DNA from: CAVQOB01 sp963714325
Lineage (GTDB): Bacteria; Pseudomonadota; Alphaproteobacteria; Rhizobiales; Hyphomicrobiaceae
Assembly (NCBI GenBank): GCA_963714325.1
Contig: CAVQOB010000022.1
Location: forward strand, 1 to 44,580
Length of the DNA stretch: 44,580 nucleotides
Reading direction: 5' to 3'
The stretch's first letter is position 1. Every line of letters starts with the position of its first letter. Positions 32,980 through 42,043 of this stretch are shown here, piece after piece. Position numbers and translations under genes: made by a program. The notes under the pieces are model-generated. The model did no database searches. It was not told the origin of the DNA and worked only from the letters and a program-made list of their open reading frames with translations.

Positions 32980-33765
32980 ATGTCCGGATTGATCCGATCG
33001 CTTTGCTTCGCCTTGGCGTTCTATGTCGCAACGGCGCTGTTCCTGCTGTTGGGCATCTGGTTGCTGCTGGCGCCGCGCTCCTGGGCGATGCAGGGCTTGC
33101 TGTTGCATGGGAGGACCTGCACCTGGCTGCTGAAGGTGATTTGCGGTACGCGGCTTGAAGTGCGAGGGCGGGAGAAATTGCCCGCTGGGGCCTGCCTCGT
33201 CATCGCGAAGCATCAATCGGCGTGGGATACGTTCGCGCTGTTGCCGCTGTTTCGGGATCCGGCAGTCGTGCTGAAGGCTGAACTCAAATGGATCCCGGTC
33301 TATGGGTGGTTCTGCGTCAAGTTCCAGCATATTCTGGTGAAGCGTGATCGCGCAGCAGCGGCGCTGAAGCAAATGCTGGGGGATGCGAGAGCGTGTGTTG
33401 CCGAGGGGCGACAGGTTATCATTTTCCCCGAAGGAACGCGGCAGGTTCCCGGTGCGGCGCCGGATTACAAACCGGGCTACGTGGCGCTGTATGAGAGATT
33501 GCAAGTGCCGGCGGTGCCGTTGGCATTGAATTCGGGGCTCTACTGGCCGCGGCGGAATTTCCGGCGCTATCCGGGCACCATCATTGTCGAAATTCTCGAA
33601 CCGATCGCGCCTGGTCTGTCGCGAAGCGAATTCCGGCGGACAGTGGAGGCGCGGATTGAGGCGGCGTGCGGCGGATTGATCGCAGAAGCCGCCGCGCAAC
33701 CGGCGCCGCCGCCCTTGCCTGATGAGGCGCGTTTACACCTTGATAAGATCAAAGAGCGAACATAA
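32980..33765 (+). CDS. 1-acyl-sn-glycerol-3-phosphate acyltransferase (PlsC family)
   Basis: A 261-residue inner-membrane acyltransferase of phospholipid synthesis. An N-terminal helix (about residues 8-32) precedes the catalytic HQSAWD motif (His78-x4-Asp83), and the acceptor motif FPEGTR is at 149-154. A proline-rich C-terminal tail (from about 240) is extra. It starts 3 bp after the YdcF stop and is probably co-transcribed with it. Which lysophospholipid it prefers cannot be told. Confidence 0.92.
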   Translation: MSGLIRSLCFALAFYVATALFLLLGIWLLLAPRSWAMQGLLLHGRTCTWLLKVICGTRLEVRGREKLPAGACLVIAKHQSAWDTFALLPLFRDPAVVLKAELKWIPVYGWFCVKFQHILVKRDRAAAALKQMLGDARACVAEGRQVIIFPEGTRQVPGAAPDYKPGYVALYERLQVPAVPLALNSGLYWPRRNFRRYPGTIIVEILEPIAPGLSRSEFRRTVEARIEAACGGLIAEAAAQPAPPPLPDEARLHLDKIKERT

Positions 33766-33835
33766 TAGGAACATTCATTGACTCCGGTGATGCCGTGGGC
33801 TATGGTTGCGGTGCGTTTTAGGAGTTCTGCGTTTC

Positions 33836-36385
33836 GTGCCCGGCTCGACATCTTCTCCGACTGGTCCTTCCACTGGTCCATCCGCTGGCGCCTTCGGCTT
33901 GCCGCCGATCGCTGAGCAGATCTGGGATCAGAAGTATCGATTGAAGGCGCCCGATGGCCGCCCAATCGATCGGACCGTCTCGGATACTTGGCAGCGTGTG
34001 GCAATGGCTGCGGCAGAGGCCGAGCGGCGGAGCTTGCGGCCGGATTGGGCGCGGACCTTTGCCGGAGCGATGGCGGATTTCGCGTTTCTGCCGGCTGGGC
34101 GGATTCTGGCGGGGGCGGGTAGCGGGCGCGATGTGACGCTGTTCAACTGCTTTGTCATGGGGCGGATCGAGGACGATCTCAGTTCGATCTTCGATAACGT
34201 GAAGCAGGCCGCATTGACGATGCAGGCGGGCGGCGGGATCGGCCATGATTTCTCGACGCTGCGGCCGAAGGGCGCGCTGGTAAAAAGTATCGGTGCCGAT
34301 GCATCGGGGCCGGTCAGCTTCATGGACGTGTGGGATGCGATGTGCCGCACGATCATGTCGGCCGGGAGCCGGCGCGGCGCGATGATGGCGACGTTGCGCT
34401 GCGATCATCCAGATATTGAACTTTTTGTCGACGCTAAGCGTGAGCCCGGGCGATTGCGGAATTTCAATCTCTCGGTGTTGGTGACGGATGCCTTCATGCA
34501 GGCGGTGGAGGCGGATGCTGCCTGGCCGCTGGTGTTCGAGGGACGTCATTTCCGGACGATCAGCGCGCGCGGACTTTGGGCGCGGATCATGCAGGCGACG
34601 TATGACGTCGCCGAACCAGGCGTGATCTTCATCGATCGCATCAATCAGCAGAATACACTTAGCTATTGCGAAGAGATCCACGCGACCAATCCGTGCGGCG
34701 AGCAACCGTTGCCAGCCCATGGTGCGTGTCTGCTCGGGTCAATCAATCTTGCGGCCCTGGTGCAGCAGCCGTTCTCAGGCGCGGCGCGGATTGATGAACA
34801 GAAGCTCCAGTTGCTGGCGGCGACTGCGGTGCGATTTCTCGACTGTGTCATCGACGTCTCGCGTTATCCGTTGAAGGCGCAGAAGCGGGAGGCGCGGGGG
34901 AAGCGGCGGATCGGGCTCGGTGTGACCGGGCTTGCCGACGCGCTGATCATGCTGGGGGTTCGCTATGGGTCGCCGGATGCGATCGCATTGACCGGACAAT
35001 GGCTGCGCCGCATCAAGTTGGCCGCCTATCAGGCGAGCGCTGATTTGGCGGCCGAGAAGGGCTCCTTTGAACTGTTCGACGCGGCGAAGGTGCTGGCGGC
35101 GCCCGCGCTCGCCAATTTGCCGCGTGACCTCAGACGGCAGATCCGGCGGACGGGCTTGCGTAACGGATTGCTGACGTCGATCGCGCCGACGGGCACCATC
35201 TCGCTGCTGGCCGGCAATGTATCGAGTGGTATTGAGCCGGTGTTCGGGTTCAGTTACGACCGGCGGATTCTCAACCTTGACGGTCAAAGCCGGCAGGAGC
35301 GCGTCGAAGACTATGCCTATGCGCTCTATCGGCGCATGTTCGGCCCGGATGTGGCGCTGACCGACGCCTTTGTGACCGCGGAAACGCTGACGCCGGGCGA
35401 TCATCTGGCAATGCAGGCGGCGGCGCAGGCTGAGGTCGACAGTTCGATTTCCAAGACGATCAATTGTCCGGCGGGCATGGTCTTCGAGGCGTTTCAGGAC
35501 ATCTATCGCGATGCTTACCGGTTGGGACTCAAGGGCTGCACGACCTATCGGCCGAATGCGGTGACGGGTGCGGTGCTCAGTTCGGTTGTGCCGGAGGTTG
35601 CGGCGGCGATGGTGGTTGAGGCTGGCGATGTGGCACGGGCAGTGACGCACGCTGCTCAGGCTAAGCCGTTGCCGAGGGTTGTCACAGCGGCGGACGCGGA
35701 GATCAGTGAACTCGAAAGTTCAGGTGATGTCGTGTACATGGCGCGGCCGTTGGAGCGAGACGGTGTGCTTGAGGGGTTCACCTACAAGCTGAAGTGGCCG
35801 GGTAGTGACCATGCGTTGTACATCACGATCAACGACATCGTTGTTGGCGGGCGGCGGCGGCCGTTCGAAATTTTCATCAATTCGAAAAACCTCGAACACT
35901 ATGCCTGGACGTTGGCGTTGACGCGGATGATCAGCGCCATCTTTCGGCGGGGGGGCGATGTCTCGTTCGTGGTCGAAGAGCTCAAGGCCGTGTTCGATCC
36001 GCAGGGCGGGCGGTGGATGGATGGCCACTACGTGCCCAGTCTGCTGGCGGCGATCGGCGGCGTGATCGAGGCGCATCTCAAGCGGATCGGGTTTTTGGTC
36101 GAAACTTCGGTTGAACCGGGGGCCTCGTTCGAGCCTCGGGCACAAGTCAGGAGCCGTGGCCAGAGCGGATCATTGGAGCTACCCGCCAGCGGTCTGGCTG
36201 CGCGTTCTGTGTCCGGTTTGCCTGAGCTGACGGGCGGCGCGGGGGCACAGCGTTTATCAGCTGCGCGTGCAGCCGAGCGTGCCGCGCCTCCCGGATCGGT
36301 TTGTCCGAAGTGCATTGCGCCGGCGCTCGTTCGTGAGGAGGGGTGTTGGGTGTGCCGCAACTGCGACTACTCGCGGTGCGGTTAG
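33836..36385 (+). CDS. nrdJ: Adenosylcobalamin-dependent ribonucleotide reductase (class II)
   Basis: An 849-residue vitamin B12-dependent ribonucleotide reductase that makes deoxyribonucleotides without oxygen dependence. Key parts are NCFVM (first redox cysteine), HDFSTLRPKGALVKS, and the finger-loop NPCGEQPL with the thiyl-radical cysteine. A long C-terminal part ends in a zinc-ribbon-like CPKC...CRNCDYSRC that recharges the active site. The start is the GTG at 33836 with AGGAG 11 nt upstream; residues 1-20 are low-complexity Ser/Thr/Pro/Gly. No cobalamin riboswitch fits the 70-bp gap upstream. Confidence 0.94.
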   Translation: MPGSTSSPTGPSTGPSAGAFGLPPIAEQIWDQKYRLKAPDGRPIDRTVSDTWQRVAMAAAEAERRSLRPDWARTFAGAMADFAFLPAGRILAGAGSGRDVTLFNCFVMGRIEDDLSSIFDNVKQAALTMQAGGGIGHDFSTLRPKGALVKSIGADASGPVSFMDVWDAMCRTIMSAGSRRGAMMATLRCDHPDIELFVDAKREPGRLRNFNLSVLVTDAFMQAVEADAAWPLVFEGRHFRTISARGLWARIMQATYDVAEPGVIFIDRINQQNTLSYCEEIHATNPCGEQPLPAHGACLLGSINLAALVQQPFSGAARIDEQKLQLLAATAVRFLDCVIDVSRYPLKAQKREARGKRRIGLGVTGLADALIMLGVRYGSPDAIALTGQWLRRIKLAAYQASADLAAEKGSFELFDAAKVLAAPALANLPRDLRRQIRRTGLRNGLLTSIAPTGTISLLAGNVSSGIEPVFGFSYDRRILNLDGQSRQERVEDYAYALYRRMFGPDVALTDAFVTAETLTPGDHLAMQAAAQAEVDSSISKTINCPAGMVFEAFQDIYRDAYRLGLKGCTTYRPNAVTGAVLSSVVPEVAAAMVVEAGDVARAVTHAAQAKPLPRVVTAADAEISELESSGDVVYMARPLERDGVLEGFTYKLKWPGSDHALYITINDIVVGGRRRPFEIFINSKNLEHYAWTLALTRMISAIFRRGGDVSFVVEELKAVFDPQGGRWMDGHYVPSLLAAIGGVIEAHLKRIGFLVETSVEPGASFEPRAQVRSRGQSGSLELPASGLAARSVSGLPELTGGAGAQRLSAARAAERAAPPGSVCPKCIAPALVREEGCWVCRNCDYSRCG

Positions 36386-36607
36386 TGGAGGGGGCGGCGC
36401 GTTGGCGGTCCGGCTGAGCCGGCACGTCAACTTGGCGGCATGCGTGCATGCACAGTTGGCGAAACGACGCAGCTGGCCACAATTCAGCTTTAATCGGTTC
36501 ATAACCTGTGAGTATCGGTATCTAAGACGACTGTATTGCGTAAGCTTTGCTTGAGTTGATGGCCTGTGTTTTGGCCGCTTCATCTGTTGTCATCAGGTTG
36601 CGTTGTC

Positions 36608-37111
36608 ATGGTTGCGTTGATCCTCAAATCTGCTCCGCAGGCGTTGCGCTGCGTGGCTGTTGCACAGCGAGTGATCGAAGAGCTGGAAGCGTCGCATGTC
36701 GGCGACATCGCCGCGCGGTCGACGTCCTGGCGGGGACTTTCCGGTCGGCGCTATCTGCACACTGTCTATGATTTCGTAATGTGCCCGGCGCTGGTCGACG
36801 CCGTGGTCGTTCTTGTCAAGCGCGGTGCCGATGGTGTTGCGATGCCCTGCCAAATCGGTGCGACCGAATCCGAATGCGCCTCCCTCAATCTCGCCGTCAT
36901 CCGCCAGCGCGGCGCGGCGCTCGGCATCAGCGAAGTTCATGTGCATTTTGGCGCGACGTCGGACGAGGCGCGGGCGTTGGCCGTGTGCGATCTGCGTGCT
37001 GCTTTGTTTGGTTCGTTGGCGGCAAGGCCGATGCATTCAGGTCTGTCGACCAATGATACCGCCGCGCCGATGCTTCGGGCAAACTCGTCAGTTCCCCGTC
37101 TCGCGCATTGA
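36608..37111 (+). CDS. Conserved hypothetical protein
   Basis: A 167-residue soluble protein I do not recognise by name. A coding-like core includes YLHTVYDFVMCPALVDAVVV, then LVKRGADGVAM and SLNLAVIRQRGAALGISEVH, giving an alternating strand/helix pattern. The C-terminal 30 residues are low-complexity. The ATG at 36608 is preferred; the frame is open to 36566. It follows nrdJ by about 220 bp in which I see no gene, and is convergent with hslO. The EVHVHFGATSDEAR segment is the most distinctive feature. Confidence 0.6.
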   Translation: MVALILKSAPQALRCVAVAQRVIEELEASHVGDIAARSTSWRGLSGRRYLHTVYDFVMCPALVDAVVVLVKRGADGVAMPCQIGATESECASLNLAVIRQRGAALGISEVHVHFGATSDEARALAVCDLRAALFGSLAARPMHSGLSTNDTAAPMLRANSSVPRLAH

Positions 37112-37161
37112 TGCGCATTTGCGTCGTATGCCCGGGCTGCCGGTTTGTACTGGGCGGCCGA

Positions 37162-38139
37162 TCACGTCACGTCAGCTGGATCGAAGGCGTAGCGGGTTGA
37201 GCAGAACTCGCACGTGACAGCGATGTTGCCGTCGGCTTCACGCATGTCCTTCAGTTCATCGACGCCGAAGCTTTTCAGCAGTGCATGAATGCGTTCACGC
37301 GAGCAACGGCAGCGGGCGGCGACGGCAGTTGGATCGGATGCCGTGACATTCTCCTCATGAAACAAGCGATAGAGCAGGCGTTCAGGTGACAACGTCGGAT
37401 CGAGCAGTTCATGGTCCTCGACGGTCTCGGCGAGGATTCGCACCCGTGACCAGGCTTCATCATTGTCTCCGGCCAGCGCTTGATCATGTTCTTCGCCGGT
37501 CAAGTCCGGTCCGAGCGTTTCCGGTTGGCCGGCTCGGAAAGGGACGTTCTGGATCATCAGGCCGCCGGCGCGCCAGCTCCAGCGGCCGGCCGCGAAGTGG
37601 CGCGCGACGGCCAAGCGAATGAAGGTTGGCAACTGCTCGGACTGGCGGAAATAGGTGTGTGCGGCGTCGACCAATGACTGGCCTTCGAGAGCGACGATGC
37701 CCTGATAGCGGGACTTAGCCTCGCCCTGGTCGATGGTCATCGCGAGATGGCCATTGCCGAGCAATGCGCCTTGTGGCGGTCGCGTGTTCGCGTTGGTTAT
37801 GGCGGCGATGCGCCCGGCATCGAAGGCGGCATAGCCGCGGACATGGCCGGGAACATGATAGTCGGTGACCACCATCGTTATTGGTCCGTCGGTCTTGGTC
37901 TGCAGGATCAACTTGCCTTCGAGTTTCAGCGAGCTGCCGAGCAACGCGGTCAAAGCGATGGCTTCGCCCAATGTGCGGCCGACGGTTTCGGGGTAGTCAT
38001 GTCCGGCGATGATCCGATCAACGGCTGACCCAAGTCGGACGAGGCGGCCGGAGACCGAGGCACCGATCATGCGGAACGGCAGAACAAGGTCATCGGCCGG
38101 CCGGCCGGCCGGTTTGGGATTGGCGATGTCGCCGCTCAT
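37162..38139 (-). CDS. hslO: Redox-regulated molecular chaperone Hsp33
   Basis: A 325-residue cytosolic holdase activated by oxidation. The C-terminal zinc site is Cys277-x-Cys279 and Cys310-x2-Cys313, where zinc loss and disulfide formation switch the chaperone on. The start is the ATG at 38139, one base after the argF stop; the frame further upstream overlaps argF and is not Hsp33-like. It is the last gene of an argD-argF-hslO operon, an order common in Rhizobiales. Confidence 0.94.
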   Translation of the reverse strand: MSGDIANPKPAGRPADDLVLPFRMIGASVSGRLVRLGSAVDRIIAGHDYPETVGRTLGEAIALTALLGSSLKLEGKLILQTKTDGPITMVVTDYHVPGHVRGYAAFDAGRIAAITNANTRPPQGALLGNGHLAMTIDQGEAKSRYQGIVALEGQSLVDAAHTYFRQSEQLPTFIRLAVARHFAAGRWSWRAGGLMIQNVPFRAGQPETLGPDLTGEEHDQALAGDNDEAWSRVRILAETVEDHELLDPTLSPERLLYRLFHEENVTASDPTAVAARCRCSRERIHALLKSFGVDELKDMREADGNIAVTCEFCSTRYAFDPADVT

Positions 38140-38140
38140 A

Positions 38141-39091
38141 TCAATCGATCCCGAGGCACCAGGCGAGGATGGCTTTCTGGGCGTGCAGCCGGTTTTCGGC
38201 CTCGTCCCAAACGACGGACTGTGGGCCGTCGATGACGGATGCCGAGACTTCATGACCGCGATAGGCTGGCAGGCAATGCATGAAGATCGCGTCTTTGTTG
38301 GCGGCGGTCATCAAGGCGTCGTCGACGGCATAGGGGCCGAGCATCTGCTTGCGACGGCTGGCGTCACTCTGGCCCATGGAGACCCAGGTATCGGTGACGA
38401 CGCAATCGGCATTTTTGACGGCGAGCTTGGGCTCATCGGTCAGGACGATGTCGGCGCCTTCGCGCTTGGCCCAATCGAGCAGTGCGCGTTCGGGATTGAG
38501 TTGTGGTGGGCAAGCAATGCGCATCTTGAAGCCGAGCCGGACGGCGGCGTGGACCCAGGACGCAGCGACGTTGTTGCCGTCACCCGCCCAGGCAACGGTG
38601 CGCCCGGTGATCGGCCCGCGGTTTTCCTCGAAGGTCATGATGTCGGCGACGATTTGGCAGGGATGGCTCATGTCGGTGAGGCCGTTGATGACGGGAATAC
38701 TGGCGTGCGCTGCCAGTTCGGTGATGGTGTCGTGCTTGTTGGCGCGGACCATCAGCGCGTCGCCGTAGCGCGAGAGGACCTTCGCTGTATCCGAGATCGG
38801 TTCGCCGCGGCCAAGCTGCGTGTCAGTGTGATTGAGGGCAATGGTCTGGCCGCCGAGTTGTCGCATGGCGACGTCGAATGACACGCGGGTGCGCGTCGAG
38901 GGCTTCTCAAAGATCATGACAAGGATAGCGTCTTCGATACCTTCGGGGCGCAGCGCAGCTGGCGGACGCCTGCCGGCCTTCTTCATGGCGTGTGCCATGT
39001 CGATGATGCGGCGCAGCGTCTTGCCATCGAGATCATGCAGGTCGATGAAGTGGCGAACTTTGCGCTTCTCTTTTGTGACTGTGTCGAGCAT
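38141..39091 (-). CDS. argF: Ornithine carbamoyltransferase
   Basis: A 316-residue enzyme that forms citrulline from ornithine and carbamoyl phosphate in arginine synthesis. The carbamoyl-phosphate site is EKPSTRTRVSF (Ser65-Arg69), followed by SHPCQIVADIMTFEEN and the ornithine-site HCLPAYRG near the C-terminus. It lies 8 bp after argD and directly before hslO. Confidence 0.96.
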   Translation of the reverse strand: MLDTVTKEKRKVRHFIDLHDLDGKTLRRIIDMAHAMKKAGRRPPAALRPEGIEDAILVMIFEKPSTRTRVSFDVAMRQLGGQTIALNHTDTQLGRGEPISDTAKVLSRYGDALMVRANKHDTITELAAHASIPVINGLTDMSHPCQIVADIMTFEENRGPITGRTVAWAGDGNNVAASWVHAAVRLGFKMRIACPPQLNPERALLDWAKREGADIVLTDEPKLAVKNADCVVTDTWVSMGQSDASRRKQMLGPYAVDDALMTAANKDAIFMHCLPAYRGHEVSASVIDGPQSVVWDEAENRLHAQKAILAWCLGID

Positions 39092-39099
39092 GGGTCGCC

Positions 39100-40368
39100 T
39101 TATGCCGCCGACTTGGCTTTAGCAGCAGCAGCGACTGCCTTCACCGCACGTGACAGGCGCGCCACGGCCTCGGCGATGTCGGCCTCACTGACATTGAGCG
39201 GGGGCATGACGCGGACGACGTTGTCGCCGGCGCCGACGGTGAGGAATTTTTCCGCAGTCGCTGCTTTGACGATGTCGCCGGAGGGTGTCGCAGCTTTGAA
39301 GCGGATGCCCATTAGCAGGCCGTGCCCACGAATTTCCTCGATCATGTCGGGATGCTCGTCCTTTAAGGCGGCAAGGGACTGCTTGAAGCGTAGCGCCATC
39401 TGCTGGACGTGTTCGAGGAAGCCCGGAGTGGTGACTTCGTCAAGGACGGCGTCGGCGACGGCCATGGCCAGCGGATTGCCGCCGAAGGTCGAGCCGTGCG
39501 TGCCGGGAACCATGCCCTTGGCGGCCTCGCTGGTGGCGAGAAACGCGCCAACGGGGAAACCGCCGCCGATGCCCTTGGCGATGGCCATGACATCTGGCGT
39601 GATGCCGGCCCATTCATGCGCGAAAAGTTTGCCGGTGCGGCCCATGCCGCATTGCACTTCGTCGAAGATCAGCAGCAGGCCATGCTTGTCGCAGAGTGCG
39701 CGCAGGCCTTGCAGGCATTGCGTGGGGAGCGGGCGAATACCGCCTTCGCCTTGCACCGGCTCGATCATGATGGCAGCCGTTGCCGGCGTAATCGCCTTTT
39801 CGATGGCGTCGTGGTCGCCGAAGGCCAAGACGTCGAAGCCCGGCGCGGGTTCGCCGAAGCCTTCGAGGTATTTTTCGTTGCCGGCTGCTGCGATGGTTGC
39901 CAGCGTGCGACCGTGGAAGGCGCCCTTGAAGGTGATGATCCGCCAGCGCTCGGGGTGGCCATTGGCGTGGTGATATTTACGCGCGAGCTTGATCGCGCCC
40001 TCGCAGGCTTCGGCGCCCGAATTGCAGAAGAAGACCTTGTCGGCGAACGTCAGTTCGGTGAGGCGCTCAGCCACCTTCTCCTGGCCGGCAACGCGATAAA
40101 GGTTCGATGTGTGCCAGACCTTGGCGGCTTGCGCAGTTAAGGCGGCAACCAGTTTGGGGTGGGCGTGACCGAGGGCATTGACGGCGACGCCGGATGCGAA
40201 ATCGAGGTAGCGCTCGCCAGTCGTCGAGATGAGCCATGAGCCCTCACCGCGTTCGAAAACCACGTCCTGGCGGGCGTAGGTCGGCATGACGGCCGGTGAA
40301 GGTCCGGTCGATGGCGCGACGGCGGACTTCACGGTGGATTTGGCATTGGATTTTTGGGCGGAGGACAT
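39100..40368 (-). CDS. argD: Acetylornithine transaminase
   Basis: A 422-residue class III PLP aminotransferase of arginine synthesis. Family stretches include FFCNSGAEACEGAIKLARKY, FDEVQCGMGRTGKLFAHEW and the PLP lysine in MAIAKGIGGGFPVGAFLA. The first 27 residues are a Ser/Lys/Pro-rich extension before the canonical MPTYARQDVVFERGEG. The ATG at 40368 is used; the ATG at 40287 would give the ordinary family length. The close link to argF supports the argD call over other aminotransferase roles. Confidence 0.92.
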   Translation of the reverse strand: MSSAQKSNAKSTVKSAVAPSTGPSPAVMPTYARQDVVFERGEGSWLISTTGERYLDFASGVAVNALGHAHPKLVAALTAQAAKVWHTSNLYRVAGQEKVAERLTELTFADKVFFCNSGAEACEGAIKLARKYHHANGHPERWRIITFKGAFHGRTLATIAAAGNEKYLEGFGEPAPGFDVLAFGDHDAIEKAITPATAAIMIEPVQGEGGIRPLPTQCLQGLRALCDKHGLLLIFDEVQCGMGRTGKLFAHEWAGITPDVMAIAKGIGGGFPVGAFLATSEAAKGMVPGTHGSTFGGNPLAMAVADAVLDEVTTPGFLEHVQQMALRFKQSLAALKDEHPDMIEEIRGHGLLMGIRFKAATPSGDIVKAATAEKFLTVGAGDNVVRVMPPLNVSEADIAEAVARLSRAVKAVAAAAKAKSAA

Positions 40369-40416
40369 TTGGGTGGACCCCAGATCAAGAGCGGAGACAA
40401 AAAATTGGCCGCGCAA

Positions 40417-41072
40417 TGGCGCGGCTTGAACGTACGACCCCTCAATGGATCGTCATCGCAGCTGCGCGCAAGCGCATCCACGGGTCCATCGGTCGATACG
40501 GGTCAGCCGGATCTTCATGCCGTGCTTATGAGTTCGCCGCGACAATCTGTCAATGGAATCACGCAACTCAGCGGGCATAATTCTTCATTGCGCGGCTGGT
40601 GATCAATGCCTGCGCGCCGGTCCAACGCCACGGTCGACGCTAAATTCACATGCGAAGACAACGCCTGCCTTGCTGCTGGTTGCGCACGCCACTCTGTGGC
40701 GATTCGGCCACGTAGACTGGGCAATGACCTAGGGATTGGTTAACGAGACTTGAGCCCGCAAGGCTAGGCGTAGTAGTGTCCCTCTTGTCGGGCACGATAT
40801 ATCGCTGTTTATCGCGAGTGTATCCGTTTCATCGTGCTGTGACGCGTCCCTGCGCCCATGTATTGCGGCGCGCGTATTTGAGTACGCGTCAGACAAACTC
40901 TGTTCAGCGTCTGTAAAAGTCTGCGTTTCGTCGCCGGTCATCTGCGGCCCGTCGCGCCTGATCGCCAGTATTGGCGTGTCGGTGCTTGGGAGCTGCTTGT
41001 GCCGGTGTTCCCTGGACCGTGCGTACGGCTTAGCCCGCTCGGTCCGAAGTACAAGAAAAAGGAGACCAGCGT
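40417..41072. other. Intergenic region between argD and gcrA
   Basis: About 655 bp between divergent genes, with no gene I can support. It should hold both promoters. Two GANTC sites, the CcrM methylation target, occur at 40556-40560 (GAATC) and 40701-40705 (GATTC). A minus-strand frame at 40729-41103 overlaps the gcrA start and has no family resemblance. Confidence 0.5.
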
Positions 41073-41639
41073 ATGTCGTGGAACGATGAGCGGGTCGAGA
41101 CACTGAAGAAACTTTGGCAGGAAGGCCTCAGCGCCAGCCAGATCGCCGGCCGCCTCGGCGGCGTGACGCGTAACGCCGTCATCGGCAAAGTTCATCGCCT
41201 CGGGCTCTCAGGCCGGGCCACAACATCGCGCATGAAGTCGCATCGGCCGCGCCGTTCGATGGCGATCAACAAGCGTATCGCCAGCAACAACAAGCCGCGC
41301 TTTGCCCAAACCGGGAATCCGGCGCTGCGGCAGCTCTATCAGGGTGATGCCGAGCCATATGTGCCGCAGATCGAAGAATTAGTGATCCCGGAAAAAGAGC
41401 GCAAGTACATCCAGACGCTGACGGACGCTTGCTGCCGTTGGCCGATCGGTGATCCGCAACTGGCGGACTTCCATTTCTGCGGCAAGGGCAAAGTGCAGGG
41501 ACTGCCCTACTGCGAGTTCCATGCCCGACGCGCGTTCCAGCCGCCACAGGCTCGCCGTCGCGACTATGCAGCACACCAGTTTACGCCGCCGCTGGCCGCT
41601 CCGGCCGGCGCTGACGAAGAAAAAAAAGAAAAGGTCTGA
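41073..41639 (+). CDS. gcrA: Cell cycle regulator GcrA
   Basis: A 188-residue transcriptional regulator that binds sigma70 holoenzyme and promoters bearing CcrM-methylated GANTC sites. The N-terminal DNA-binding helix-turn-helix is MSWNDERVETLKKLWQEGLS followed by RNAVIGKVHRLGLSGR. The C-terminal RNA-polymerase-binding part contains CCRWPIGDPQLADFHFCG and LPYCEFHARRAFQP. The ATG follows AAGGAGA by 8 nt. A terminator lies about 130 bp after the stop. Confidence 0.96.
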   Translation: MSWNDERVETLKKLWQEGLSASQIAGRLGGVTRNAVIGKVHRLGLSGRATTSRMKSHRPRRSMAINKRIASNNKPRFAQTGNPALRQLYQGDAEPYVPQIEELVIPEKERKYIQTLTDACCRWPIGDPQLADFHFCGKGKVQGLPYCEFHARRAFQPPQARRRDYAAHQFTPPLAAPAGADEEKKEKV

Positions 41640-41768
41640 AGGCTCTTTGCTTGCGCCTTCAGCTGCCCACCAGCAGCCGGTGCGTCGCAAGTGCATGTCG
41701 GACTGATGATTGACGAACACGCTTCGCCAGTAGCCTGAGAGGGTGGCGGTGAAGCAGTGGGGGGAGAG

Positions 41769-41808
41769 AACCGGGAGCGCCGTAAGGGCTGCGCCCGGTT
41801 TTCTTTTT
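41769..41808 (+). terminator. Intrinsic terminator of gcrA
   Basis: AACCGGG-A-GCGC pairs with GCGCCCGGTT (one bulged A, 10-nt loop), followed by TTCTTTTT. It lies 130 bp beyond the gcrA stop on the same strand. Confidence 0.8.
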
Positions 41809-41846
41809 GGAGGTCGCTGGCGCTTTTGTTCGCGCCTTCGGTTGCC

Positions 41847-42018
41847 CACTCTTTTGCTGGCTCGTGCGCCTTATCCAAAAACCGCCACACACTTTTTTGG
41901 GGCGCACTCTTTTGCTGGCTCGTGCGCCTTATCCAAAAACCGCCACACACTTTTTGGGGCCCACTCTTTTGCTGGCTCGTGCGCCTTATCCAAAAACCGC
42001 CATACACTTTTTGGGGCG
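41847..42018. repeat. Three-copy 57/58-bp tandem repeat
   Basis: Units begin at 41847, 41905 and 41962 and are nearly identical: unit 1 has one extra T in its T-run, and unit 3 has one C-to-T change. Each contains CCAAAAA and TTTTTGG around an 11-nt loop, framed by GCGCC and GGCGC, so each can form a hairpin. The array lies between the gcrA terminator and the stop codon of the convergent aminopeptidase gene. The minus-strand frames through it are open (57 nt equals 19 codons) but I do not consider them genes. Confidence 0.9.
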
Positions 42019-42043
42019 CACGAGCGACCAACCGGCGCGTTGC

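Noticed and set aside
33766..33835. Cobalamin riboswitch upstream of nrdJ
   Set aside because: Only about 70 bp are available between genes and no B12-box-like sequence was seen.
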